Shown here: in pieces, positions 41,228-49,481 of the stretch
How the letters are laid out: the number at the start of each line of letters is the position of its first letter
How positions within the stretch are numbered: position 1 is the first letter of the stretch
Assembly: GCA_021204405.1 (NCBI GenBank)
Contig: JAJPZJ010000069.1
Location: 124,001-188,000 of the forward strand
DNA from: Tannerellaceae bacterium
GTDB taxonomy: Bacteria > Bacteroidota > Bacteroidia > Bacteroidales > Tannerellaceae
Length of the DNA stretch: 64,000 nucleotides
Reading direction: 5' to 3'
Notes under the pieces: model-generated
The model's database searches: none
What the model was told of the DNA's origin: nothing
Seen by the model: only the letters and a program-made list of their open reading frames with translations
Made by a program: the position numbers and the translations under genes

Positions 41228-42796
41228 ATGAAAAAAAGAATAATAGCTCTCGTAACATCAATAGGCCTTTTAGTGGGTTTGAGCGGATGTAATGATTTTG
41301 GGGATGTGAATAAAGACCCTGAAAATATCACAAATGAAACGATGGACTATACCTATATGTTCACCAATGTACAGAAATATGTGTACGGAACTGAATATGA
41401 GGTATGGCGGAACGCAATTATCTATATTACCTCCATGTTACAGCAAACGGCATCGACAGACAGCTATTTCAATGGGGATAAATATACATACAATTCAGGC
41501 TACAACGCAGCCTTCTGGGACAGGCAATACGAGCGGGAAGTACCCTATGTAGTAGATGTATTACACGCATGGAAAGACGATCCTGCCAAAGTTCCCGAAT
41601 ACCAGATGGCACGGATCATGCGGGTAGTATTGATGCAACGGATGACCGACCTCTACGGTGATGTGCCCTACTCCCAGGCTGGTTTAGGCTATATAGAAGG
41701 AATCAGTGACCCGGTATACGATACCCAGGAATATATTTATATGGATATGCTGAACGAACTCAAAGAAGCAGGCGAAATCCTGGCCTCTGTAAGTAGCAGC
41801 ACCATCGGTTCACAGGATATCATGTATGGAGGCGATGTGACCAAATGGAAAAAATTCTGTTACTCTTTAATGGTACGTGTAGCTATGCGGCTCACCAAAG
41901 TACAGCCGACAACTGCCGAAACCTGGGTGAATACAGCAATAACAGGGGGCATCTTTGAAAGCAATGCCGATAATGGAATTATGTACCATGATGGCGCAAG
42001 CGTAACAAACGATACCCCCGAACCCTATGCCAAAGTATTTGCCCATGAGGCTCCGAACGACTACCGGATGGGTGAAACCTTTATTGATATGCTGAAAAAT
42101 ACCAACGACCCACGTTTATCGTATATCGCCACTGTAGTAGAAAATCCAAGAAACGGATACAGTAGCGGTGACTACGAACTGGGTGATACCACTGCTACCC
42201 GGCAAATCGGAATGCCTAACGGATACGATCAGCAGAATGCAGGTACGGATATTTCTACCGTACCCAATTATCCGGGCGACATCAACGACTATTTGGTGGT
42301 AAACCGTTACACCTATTCCAACCCCACTTCTCCTACGCTGGTACTTACTTATTCAACTATCCAGCTCTTACTGGCCGAAGCAGCCTACCGCGGTTGGATA
42401 AGCGGAAGCGCAGAAGACTATTACCGGGCAGGGGTTACAGCTGCAATGAAACAGTTCACTGTATACGGCGTACCTGAAATATCAGATGCCCGTATCAATA
42501 CTTATCTTACCCAGAACGCATACAATGCCAGTACAGCCTTAGAACAGATCAATACGCAATATTACATTGCCACCTTCTGTGATGCGTACGAAACATTTGC
42601 CAACTGGAGACGATCAGGCTATCCACAATTAACCCTGGTTAATTACATAGGAAATGTAACCAATGGAACTATTCCACGCAGGTTTACTTACGAAGTAGAA
42701 GAAGCCAACGTAAATGCCGAACATTACCTGGAAGCTGTAAGGCGGCTGGATAACGGCGACACCATGACTTCACGTGTATGGTGGGATGTACAATAA
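41228..42796 (+). CDS. SusD/RagB-family outer-membrane lipoprotein (SusD1)
   Basis: A complete 522-residue surface lipoprotein. The signal peptide ends in the lipobox LSGCN (Cys20). Family traits include YMFTNVQKYVYG near the N-terminus, MTDLYGDVPYSQAGLGY near 140 and a SusD C-terminal ETFANWRRSGYPQL before the final 60 residues. It forms a lid on SusC1 and binds the substrate. The gene belongs to the SusD-like_2 type. No glycoside hydrolase or other degradative enzyme follows, so the substrate is not suggested by the locus. A strong terminator follows. Confidence 0.93.
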   Translation: MKKRIIALVTSIGLLVGLSGCNDFGDVNKDPENITNETMDYTYMFTNVQKYVYGTEYEVWRNAIIYITSMLQQTASTDSYFNGDKYTYNSGYNAAFWDRQYEREVPYVVDVLHAWKDDPAKVPEYQMARIMRVVLMQRMTDLYGDVPYSQAGLGYIEGISDPVYDTQEYIYMDMLNELKEAGEILASVSSSTIGSQDIMYGGDVTKWKKFCYSLMVRVAMRLTKVQPTTAETWVNTAITGGIFESNADNGIMYHDGASVTNDTPEPYAKVFAHEAPNDYRMGETFIDMLKNTNDPRLSYIATVVENPRNGYSSGDYELGDTTATRQIGMPNGYDQQNAGTDISTVPNYPGDINDYLVVNRYTYSNPTSPTLVLTYSTIQLLLAEAAYRGWISGSAEDYYRAGVTAAMKQFTVYGVPEISDARINTYLTQNAYNASTALEQINTQYYIATFCDAYETFANWRRSGYPQLTLVNYIGNVTNGTIPRRFTYEVEEANVNAEHYLEAVRRLDNGDTMTSRVWWDVQ

Positions 42797-42834
42797 ATAA
42801 AAAATACTTTATAAATTAACCCCCATTCCCATTT

Positions 42835-42893
42835 CTCCCTGCCCCGGGGTATCCGGTTCTTCCGGAACTTCGTCGGCAGGGAGATTTTATTTT
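42835..42893 (+). terminator. Terminator of the SusC1/SusD1 operon
   Basis: CTCCCTGCC (42835-42843) pairs perfectly with GGCAGGGAG (42875-42883), with an inner CCGG/CCGG stem, followed by a T-rich run. Confidence 0.8.
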
Positions 42894-42976
42894 TAACTAA
42901 AAACTTCGCTCACACCCTGAACAATAACACTTAGCCCGTAGTTTTATAATTGATTTATTTACCAACAGATAGCTAC

Positions 42977-43408
42977 ATGTATCGGATCAAAACCTGGCAA
43001 ATCGTTTTTCTAATCATCCTGTTAACATGTATAGTAAACGGGATCGGAAGAATCCAAAATAACTATTTTGAAGAAATAAGTTCGTTTAAAACGCTGGAAG
43101 AACTGGATGAAGAAACGTTCTTTATACACACCGCTTCCGGCATCTCCTTCGTCCTTTTCTATTATGAAGACTGCCGGTATTGTGAGCGGATGGCTAATTG
43201 CCTGCAGGAACTGGCTGCTATGAATTACCCCGATATCCACTTCTACCAGATAAATGTTGGAAAATATCCTGCCGAATATGGCGACTATCCAGTTTCGGGT
43301 GTACCCAGTATCCTGATCTATAAAGACGGAAAAGAGATCAACAGGTTACTCGGCGTTTCCTCCCTCAACAACCTGAAAATGATCTTATCCCGAACCCTTT
43401 CCATCTAA
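42977..43408 (+). CDS. Membrane-anchored thioredoxin-fold protein
   Basis: About 143 residues from ATG 42977 (MYRIKTWQIVFLIIL). One N-terminal hydrophobic segment anchors it, so the thioredoxin domain faces the periplasm. The redox motif is CRYC in YYEDCRYCERMA (near 55-65), and the cis-Pro region is VSGVPSILIY. It may act as an oxidoreductase for envelope proteins. A TTG at 42950 would give nine more residues, but the ATG is preferred. The DUF6132-like gene follows 13 bp later, suggesting a small operon. Confidence 0.8.
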   Translation: MYRIKTWQIVFLIILLTCIVNGIGRIQNNYFEEISSFKTLEELDEETFFIHTASGISFVLFYYEDCRYCERMANCLQELAAMNYPDIHFYQINVGKYPAEYGDYPVSGVPSILIYKDGKEINRLLGVSSLNNLKMILSRTLSI

Positions 43409-43421
43409 AGATAAAAATGCT

Positions 43422-43620
43422 ATGAAAGTGATACGTATTTTCCTGTCCACCAACAAATGGATACTGCTAAGCGCGTTAGCCGGAATCATTGCCGGATACA
43501 TTTACTGGTTTCACTACGGATGGCTACTGGGGAACCTATCCCTTCTCGTCCGAATGGTGGGTAAATTGCAGTTATGGCGGATTAACAAGCGCGGCGGTTG
43601 CCTCTAAACTGGTTAATTAA
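43422..43620 (+). CDS. DUF6132-like small membrane protein (one frameshift)
   Basis: A short protein of about 65 residues when one extra G at 43522-43523 is ignored. The N-terminus NKWILLSALAGIIAGYIYWF is a transmembrane helix, followed in the other frame by YGCYWGTYPFSS and GGLTSAAVASKLVN to the TAA at 43618. The GCyWGTYP block with its Cys and the following small-residue helix match the DUF6132 family, which often accompanies thioredoxin genes as here. Function is unknown. Confidence 0.6.
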
Positions 43621-43720
43621 GTAATAGTTACTACTAACAGTATTACCTACCACCTTTCTTTCCGGCTTAAGCTATATAATTATCTTATCTCCAGACCTTT
43701 TTCTACTTACCTGAGGAGTA

Positions 43721-43774
43721 TTTTTACGTTCCACGGTCGTAGAACGTAGGTTTCACGATCGTGGAACGTAAAAA
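43721..43774. repeat. 20-bp inverted repeat upstream of the cysK operon
   Basis: Arms 43721-43740 and 43755-43774 match inversely over 20 bp with one mismatch, around a 14-nt loop. CAGACCT (43692-43698) and AGGTCTG (43783-43789) extend the dyad outward. The rest of the 372-bp gap 43621-43992 holds no gene that I can see. Confidence 0.75.
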
Positions 43775-43992
43775 AAGTATAGAGGTCTGCAAGAAATTCC
43801 AGTGAGAAAGACAAATCCAGGTAAGCATATCTGCAAATAAATATGAATAAGCCAACATACTGTTTCCCACATCCACTTTTAAGTCCTACCCTATTTATGG
43901 TATAAAAATGCCATATACAGGGGATTACCTTACCCATGCCATCCATCTACCTTTACCCCATCAAACCTGAAGACAAATTAAAACAACAATAT

Positions 43993-44932
43993 ATGGCAAA
44001 AATAGCACGGAATCTCACAGAGTTAATAGGGAATACGCCGTTACTCGAACTTTCGGAAATTGCCCGTAACCACCAGGCACAGGCAACTATCCTGGGTAAG
44101 CTTGAATACTTTAACCCGGCCCGCAGTGTAAAAGACCGGATTGGGTTTGCCCTGATAGAGGCTGCCGAACAGGCAGGGGTGCTGGATGCGGAAACCGTTA
44201 TTATCGAACCGACCAGCGGGAATACCGGGGTAGGACTGGCTTTCGTTTCGGCCAGTAAAGGATACCGCCTGATACTTACCATGCCGGAAACCATGAGTAC
44301 GGAGCGGCGCAGCCTGCTGAAAGCCTTAGGGGCGGAAATTGTACTTACTCCCGGACATGAAGGCATGGGAGGAGCTATCAGGAAAGCCGGAGAATTGAAA
44401 AGCAGTTTCCGGAAAGCTTTTATCCCGCAACAATTTAAAAACAGTGCCAACCCGGCGATCTACCGGCGCACTACGGCAGAAGAGATCTGGAACGATACGG
44501 ATGGTGAAGTAGATATTTTCATTGCCGGTGTAGGTACAGGCGGTACCATCACAGGTGTAGGCGAAGTACTTAAACAACGGAACCCGAAGGTTAAAGTAAT
44601 CGCTGTCGAACCGGCCGATTCGCCGGTATTATCAGGCGGCAAACCCGGTCCGCACAAAATACAGGGGATAGGAGCCGGCCTGGTACCCGATGTACTGAAT
44701 ACCCGGATCTACGACGAAATAATCAAAGTAAATAACGATGATGCCTTCCGCACCGGGCGCGAACTGGCTGCCAGAGAAGGAGTGGTTACCGGAATTTCGT
44801 CGGGGGCAGCAGTCTACGCAGCCTTGCAGGTGGCCAGGCGCCCGGAAAATAAAGGCAAAAAAAATCGTAGTGGTATTGCCGGACACCGGCGAGTGTTATC
44901 TCTCTACCCTATTATTCAATTACGAACAATAA
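43993..44932 (+). CDS. cysK: Cysteine synthase / O-acetylserine sulfhydrylase family (one frameshift)
   Basis: A PLP enzyme of about 312 residues that makes cysteine from O-acetylserine and a sulfur donor. Start [18 protein letters not shown] at ATG 43993; the open frame begins 19 codons earlier, but without family similarity. The PLP lysine is in [12 protein letters not shown], the substrate loop is [11 protein letters not shown], the phosphate cup [10 protein letters not shown] and the C-terminal site GISSGAA. An A8 run at 44857-44864 carries one A too many; beyond it [16 protein letters not shown] continues in the +1 frame to TAA at 44932. The normal Arg of GERYLST is Cys here. First gene of the sulfur operon; given the ThiS-like and JAMM neighbours, the donor may be a protein thiocarboxylate (CysM type) rather than free sulfide. 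Confidence 0.88.
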
Positions 44933-44957
44933 TTACGAATCAACTATACATATTAGA

Positions 44958-45173
44958 ATGGCAACTATTACAGTAAACGGAAATACACAAGAGGTAGCAT
45001 TGCCTCTTTCCCTGCTCGAGCTGATTAAAAAAAATAATGTGCAGCAACCCGAAATGGTGCCGGTACAACTGAATGAGAACTTTGTCAACCGCGACGAGTT
45101 CCCTACACTACAATTAAAGGAAGGTGATACGGTTGATTTCCTGTATTTCATGGGAGGAGGTAATATTAGATGA
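44958..45173 (+). CDS. ThiS/MoaD-like ubiquitin-fold sulfur carrier
   Basis: A 71-residue beta-grasp protein that should carry sulfur as a C-terminal thiocarboxylate. Conserved traits are ITVNGN at the N-terminus, [14 protein letters not shown] in the middle and DFLYFMGGG at the end. As read, the chain ends GGG-NIR, so three residues must be removed before the Gly can be activated. A single missing G in that GG run would instead put the TAA exactly after GGG, the standard end; the sequence does not decide. It overlaps the next gene by 4 bp. It lies between cysK and an E1-like gene, as in thiocarboxylate-dependent cysteine synthesis. Confidence 0.88.
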   Translation: MATITVNGNTQEVALPLSLLELIKKNNVQQPEMVPVQLNENFVNRDEFPTLQLKEGDTVDFLYFMGGGNIR

Positions 45174-45990
45174 TTGACTTTACAGAAGAACAGATACAAC
45201 ACTACAGCCGGCATATCCTGTTGCAGGAGGTAGGAGTAGAAGGCCAGGAAAAGATCCTGAACGGGAAAGTGCTGATTATCGGTGCCGGTGGCCTGGGTGC
45301 CCCATTGCCTTCTACCTGGCTGCGGCCGGAGTGGGTACGATCGGTATGATCGACGGAGGTGTGGTAGACTTGTCCAACCTGCAACGGCAAGTGATCCATT
45401 TCACGCCCGATGTGAATAAACCCAAAGTCCTTTCCGCAAAAGAAAAGATCAACCAGATCAATCCGGATGTGAATGTAATCACTTACCAGGATTTCTTGAC
45501 GGCTGCCAATGCCTTTGATATTATCAAAGACTACGATTTTATTGTAGATGGTACAGATAACTTTCCGGTTAAGTTCCTGATAAACGACGCTTGTGTACTG
45601 GCAGGGAAACCTTTTTCACACGGAGGCATCCTTCGGTTTGAAGGGCAGACACTCACCTATGTGCCCGGATAGGCCTGTTACCGGTGCCTGTTCAATGCCC
45701 CACCTCCGCCCAATGCCATTCCCACCTGTTCGCAGGCAGGTGTACTGGGAGCTATTGCCGGGATGCTGGGCACGATACAGGCTGCCGAAGTATTGAAGTA
45801 CCTAACCGGCGTAGGAGAATTATTAACCGGCAGGTTACTTACCTTCAACGCAAAGACCATGGACTTCCGGAAAATCAATACACACCGGCATGATAACTGC
45901 CCGGTATGTGGTAAAAATCCAACGGTAACAGCACTGGTCGATTACGAGCAGGCAACCTGTGACCTGAAAAGCAAACATGCACACCTATGA
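45170..45990 (+). pseudogene. ThiF/MoeB-like E1 (carrier-adenylating enzyme), one frameshift and one TAG
   Basis: About 273 residues when read through. It would adenylate the C-terminal Gly of the preceding carrier. The Rossmann loop LIIGAGGLGAP is followed by the break at a C4 run (45300-45303, one C short). Then come FYLAAAGVGTIGMIDGG, DGTDNFPVKF and GGILRFEGQ, and a TAG at 45670-45672 in place of the residue after VPG. Beyond it CYRC and CPVCG make the Cys4 zinc site, and PTCSQAGVLG carries the candidate catalytic Cys. The gene overlaps the DsrE gene by 4 bp. Both lesions are point-like, so function in the organism is possible. Confidence 0.82.
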
Positions 45991-46467
45991 GCCAGCAGAA
46001 AAAATTATCCCTGATCGCTTTTAGCGGCGATTTTGACAAACTAACGGCTGTCTTTACCCTCGCTACCGGCGCGGCCGCAGTAGGATATGAAGTAAATATC
46101 TTTTTTTACCTTCTGGGGGCTAAATGCGGTGAAGGAAAAACAAGGGCGATCATTCTTAGGAAAAGGATTCCTGCCTAAAATACTCAATTTCCTGCTGGGC
46201 GGAGTAAAGAAGAGCCCCGTAAGCCGGCTGAACTTTGCCGGTATCAGCCCGCATTTATTCCGCCATATGATGCGGCAGAATAATGTAGCGACACTGGAAG
46301 AGCTGATTGAAGCAGCAAAAGCGCTGGGTATCAATATGTACCTCTGCGAAATGGCTATGCATATACTGGGCCTTGAGAAAGGAGATTTCATACATGAAGT
46401 AAAAGACGTGTTAGGAGTTGTGACCTTCCTGGATATCTCCGAAGGAGGCCGTACCCTCTTTATCTGA
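45987..46467 (+). CDS. DsrE-family sulfur-relay protein (one frameshift)
   Basis: About 160 residues, a DsrE/DsrF-like fold of the single-chain DsrE2-like group. The N-terminus LSLIAFSGDFDKLTAVFTLA is joined to FFTFWGLNAVKE across a T7 run at 46101-46107 that has one T too many. The C-terminal NVATLEELIEAAKALGINMY is followed by LCEMAM, whose Cys corresponds to the sulfur-carrying Cys of the family. Such proteins pass persulfide sulfur between a desulfurase or TusA and an acceptor. It sits between the E1 and TusA genes. Confidence 0.78.
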
Positions 46468-46481
46468 TAAAATTTGATTAT

Positions 46482-46706
46482 ATGGCAACTTATCAACTGG
46501 ATATTACGGCAGAACATTGCCCGATGACCTTTGTAAAAACCAAATTAAAGCTGGCACAACTGGCAGCAGGCGACCAGCTGGAGGTATTACTTACAGCAGG
46601 CGAACCGTTGCAGAATGTACCGAAAAGTGCAACGGAACAGGGATTTAAAGTAACTGATATCCGGCATGTAGCGGGAAATATTCACCAGGTAACGATTGAA
46701 AAATGA
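46482..46706 (+). CDS. TusA-like sulfur carrier
   Basis: A 74-residue single-domain TusA/SirA-like protein. The active Cys13 lies in EHCPMTFVKTKL; the usual CPxP motif is CPMT here, a variant that occurs in TusA-like proteins linked to JAMM-type clusters. It would accept persulfide sulfur from a desulfurase and pass it to the carrier-activation step. Its stop overlaps the start of the JAMM gene by 4 bp, indicating translational coupling. Confidence 0.88.
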   Translation: MATYQLDITAEHCPMTFVKTKLKLAQLAAGDQLEVLLTAGEPLQNVPKSATEQGFKVTDIRHVAGNIHQVTIEK

Positions 46707-47104
46707 TAAAAATAACAGCAAACGTCCTTAAACAGGTTATTGAACAGGCAAAAGCGGAATTACCCGACGAAAGTTGTGGTTACCTGCTGGGAAAAGCAGG
46801 AGCCATTACCGAACATTTCCGGATGACCAATATCGATCATAGCCCGGAACATTTCTCATTCGATCCGCAGGAACAGTTTGCCGCTATCCGGTATGCCCGC
46901 ACCAATGGTTTGGAGATTATAGCCAACTGGCATAGCCATCCGGTTACGCCGGCACGCCCCTCGGAAGAGGATATACGGCTGGCGTTTGATCCGCAGATCC
47001 ATTATTTTATCCTGTCGCTGGCCGAAAAAGAACCGGTGCTGAATGCCTACAGGATTATAAACGGTGCAGCCGGTAAAATTCCACTTGAAATAATCACCCC
47101 ATAA
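46703..47104 (+). CDS. JAMM/MPN+ metalloprotease (Mec+-like)
   Basis: A 133-residue M67-family peptidase. All zinc-site residues are visible: Glu23 in PDESCGYLLG, His77 and His79 in NWHSHPVTPARPS, and Asp90 in SEEDI. In Mycobacterium tuberculosis the related Mec+ cuts the cysteine off the carrier CysO after its thiocarboxylate has been used; in the Pseudomonas QbsD case the enzyme trims residues that follow the Gly-Gly of a carrier. Both roles would fit here because the ThiS-like gene and cysK are in the same operon. Intact, cytoplasmic. Confidence 0.9.
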   Translation: MIKITANVLKQVIEQAKAELPDESCGYLLGKAGAITEHFRMTNIDHSPEHFSFDPQEQFAAIRYARTNGLEIIANWHSHPVTPARPSEEDIRLAFDPQIHYFILSLAEKEPVLNAYRIINGAAGKIPLEIITP

Positions 47105-47116
47105 CTTACCTTACAG

Positions 47117-48019
47117 ATGAGTGCACTGATAGATACATTGCGTAAAAATACCAACCTCCTCTCCCATTCCAGTATGGAAGAGTATAAATATATTCCGCCG
47201 CATGTACATAACCTGCCGAATATGGATGATGTGGAAGAGATCGTAAAACTGATCAAAGCGATTGTCTTTCCCGGTTTTTTCGGAGTGGCGGGTATAAATG
47301 AAAATACACAGAAGTATTATACCGGTGTAAATATTGAAAAGCTTTACCTGCTATTGAAAGAGCAGATCAGTAAAGGACTTCATTTCTTTAATGAGCAGGT
47401 AGATGAGCAGACGACAAATTCGCCAGAAGAGATATCGCTTACCTTTATCGACAAACTGCCTGAGATCAAACGGTTGCTATGCACCGATATCAAAGCCGTA
47501 TTTGATGGCGATCCGGCTGCGCGGAGTTATGGTGAGGTGATCTTTTGTTATCCGGCTATCCGGGCGATGATCCATTACCGGATTGCGCATGCACTATTAC
47601 AACTGGGTGTACCTGTACTTCCCCGTATTATCACCGAGCTGGCACATGCAGTTACCGGTATAGATATTCATCCGGGAGCCAGCATAGGCGAATATTTCAG
47701 TATCGACCATGGTACAGGGGTAGTAATCGGTGAGACCTGCATCATCGGTAACTATGTAAAGTTATACCAGGGAGTTACCTTAGGAGCCAAAAGCTTTAAA
47801 CTGGATGAGCAGGGCTTACCGGTTAACATTCCCCGGCATCCGATCCTGGAAGACCATGTAATTGTCTATTCCAACTCAACCATATTGGGAAGGATTACCA
47901 TAGGCCATCACTCCATTATCGGAGGAAATATCTGGCAAACCAACCCGGTTCCGCCTTATTCACGAATTCTTCAACAGAAAGCTGTAGCTTCATCTTTTAC
48001 AGACGGACTCGGTATTTAA
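47117..48019 (+). CDS. cysE: Serine O-acetyltransferase (EpsC/CysE type)
   Basis: A 300-residue enzyme that makes O-acetylserine, the carbon acceptor for cysteine synthesis. The N-terminal half is helical. The left-handed beta-helix with hexapeptide repeats starts near 190 (IDIHPGASIGEYFSIDHGTG, with the catalytic Asp-His) and ends with GGNIWQTNPVPP, a typical EpsC ending. It sits 12 bp after the JAMM gene and 21 bp before the encapsulin. Serine acetyltransferase is a frequent neighbour of Family 2 encapsulins that hold cysteine desulfurase. Confidence 0.92.
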   Translation: MSALIDTLRKNTNLLSHSSMEEYKYIPPHVHNLPNMDDVEEIVKLIKAIVFPGFFGVAGINENTQKYYTGVNIEKLYLLLKEQISKGLHFFNEQVDEQTTNSPEEISLTFIDKLPEIKRLLCTDIKAVFDGDPAARSYGEVIFCYPAIRAMIHYRIAHALLQLGVPVLPRIITELAHAVTGIDIHPGASIGEYFSIDHGTGVVIGETCIIGNYVKLYQGVTLGAKSFKLDEQGLPVNIPRHPILEDHVIVYSNSTILGRITIGHHSIIGGNIWQTNPVPPYSRILQQKAVASSFTDGLGI

Positions 48020-48040
48020 CGAAATTAAAACTATATCATT

Positions 48041-49480
48041 ATGACAAACGAGAACCTGCAACGCAGTGTTACCACTGCGACTGCCCGCAAACTGGCAAAT
48101 ACCACCAAAACGGCTCCGCGGATGGGGTCGATCACTCCACGCTTATTACTGAAACTGTTACCCTGGGTACAGGTAGACGGAGGAACTTTCCGGGTAAACC
48201 GTACGAAGGTGGAACTGAAAAAGGCCGAACGCATCACCATTGAGTATTTCGAAGGGGTACCTGCCTTCCGGGCCGAAGAGTTACGGCATATCCCGCTTTT
48301 CTCTTATATAGACGAGAAGATCGTAAACCGGCTTGCCAAACGTTTTATTATCGAAGAGGTAAATTTAGGCGATAACCTGATTACCGAAGGGCAGGATAAA
48401 CAAAAGTTCTTTATTATTGCTAGTGGGCAGGTAGAGATCCTGAGTAAAGGGCCACACGGGGAAGACCTGCGTATCGCACTTTTATCGGCCGGCGAATATT
48501 TCGGGGAAGCCGACCTGCTTTCAGATAAATTATCGTCGGTTACCGTACATACGGTTACACCGGGCACATTTTTTACCCTCGACAGCAGCGAGCTGGAATC
48601 AGTAATCGCAGAATTCCCCGACTTCCGGGAACAGTTCCAGAAAGCAGTGGACGAACACCTGCGGATCAAAGCTACGGTAAACGACCACGGCGAAAAGCAT
48701 ATCGACCTGGTATCGGGGCATGAAGAAGACAATATTATCCCGGAAACCTACATCGATTACGAAGAGAATCCACGCGAGTATTCATTGAATACCTTACAGA
48801 CGGTAGTACGCGTACATACCAGAGTGTCCGACCTGTATAATGATCCGTATAACCAACTGGAACAACAGGTACGGTTAAGTATAGAAAGTATTAAGGAGCG
48901 GCAGGAATGGGAACTGATCAACAACCGCCATTTCGGCTTGCTGGCCAATGTAGAGCCCGGTTTCCGTATCTCTACCCGGTATGGTGCACCTACGCCCGAC
49001 GACCTGGACGAATTATTATCGTTAGTATGGAAATCTCCCGGCTTTTTCCTGGCCCACCCACGGGCTATTGCAGCTTTTGAACGCGAATGTACCTGGCGGG
49101 GCGTTCCACCGGTTACAACGAAAATATTTGATACCGAGGTAATCACCTGGCGGGGTATCCCCATTATTCCTTCCGATAAAATAGAGATAGAGGGACAATA
49201 CCTGACCAGCCGGGGCGTTGGTACAACCAGTATTATACTAATACGGGTTGGCGAAGAGGAACAGGGGGTGGTTGGCTTACATCAGACCGGTATACCGGGT
49301 GAAATTGCACCCTCGCTATCGGCACGCCTGATGGGATTAGATAAGTTTGGGGTTGCTTCTTACCTGCTAACCCAATACTTCTCGCTGGCTCCCCTTACGT
49401 ACGATGCTGTAGCCGTACTGGAAAATGTAGAGGTAGGGTATTATCATGATTATCAACACCGCAATAAAGTAGCAAAATAG
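48041..49480 (+). CDS. Family 2 encapsulin shell protein with cNMP-binding domain
   Basis: A 479-residue HK97-fold capsid protein of the Family 2 encapsulins. Residues 10-80 (ARKLANTTKTAPRMGSITPR, then WVQVDGGTFRVNR) match the SrpI-like N-terminal arm. Residues about 84-210 are an inserted cyclic-nucleotide-binding domain (LITEGQDKQKFF, FGEADLL), as in the 2B subgroup. From about 235 the shell fold resumes (ETYIDYEENPREYSL, FGLLANVEPG, SPGFFLAHPRAIAAFERE) to the C-terminus. It should form an icosahedral cage of about 60 subunits around the desulfurase encoded next. In the cassette SDKLSSVTV the Arg that contacts phosphate in true cNMP receptors is a Ser, so the ligand may differ or binding may be lost. 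Intact; stop TAG. Confidence 0.9.
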   Translation: MTNENLQRSVTTATARKLANTTKTAPRMGSITPRLLLKLLPWVQVDGGTFRVNRTKVELKKAERITIEYFEGVPAFRAEELRHIPLFSYIDEKIVNRLAKRFIIEEVNLGDNLITEGQDKQKFFIIASGQVEILSKGPHGEDLRIALLSAGEYFGEADLLSDKLSSVTVHTVTPGTFFTLDSSELESVIAEFPDFREQFQKAVDEHLRIKATVNDHGEKHIDLVSGHEEDNIIPETYIDYEENPREYSLNTLQTVVRVHTRVSDLYNDPYNQLEQQVRLSIESIKERQEWELINNRHFGLLANVEPGFRISTRYGAPTPDDLDELLSLVWKSPGFFLAHPRAIAAFERECTWRGVPPVTTKIFDTEVITWRGIPIIPSDKIEIEGQYLTSRGVGTTSIILIRVGEEEQGVVGLHQTGIPGEIAPSLSARLMGLDKFGVASYLLTQYFSLAPLTYDAVAVLENVEVGYYHDYQHRNKVAK

Positions 49481-49481
49481 C

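Noticed and set aside
43936-43992. Longer start of cysK at 43936
   Set aside because: The extra 19 residues have no family similarity; [18 protein letters not shown] is the normal N-terminus.
44738-44932. Independent small gene inside the 3' end of cysK
   Set aside because: Its second half is the true cysK C-terminus ([16 protein letters not shown]) reached after the A8 frameshift; the first half is out-of-frame cysK.
27110-45672. Reassignment of TAG to Gln or another amino acid
   Set aside because: TAG is the natural stop of lpxH and of the encapsulin gene, and the residues expected at the four internal TAGs are not the same in relatives.
16869-49480. Functional link between CdaA (c-di-AMP) and the cNMP-domain encapsulin
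   Set aside because: The two genes are 30 kb apart and c-di-AMP is not a typical ligand of this domain type; nothing in the sequence supports it.
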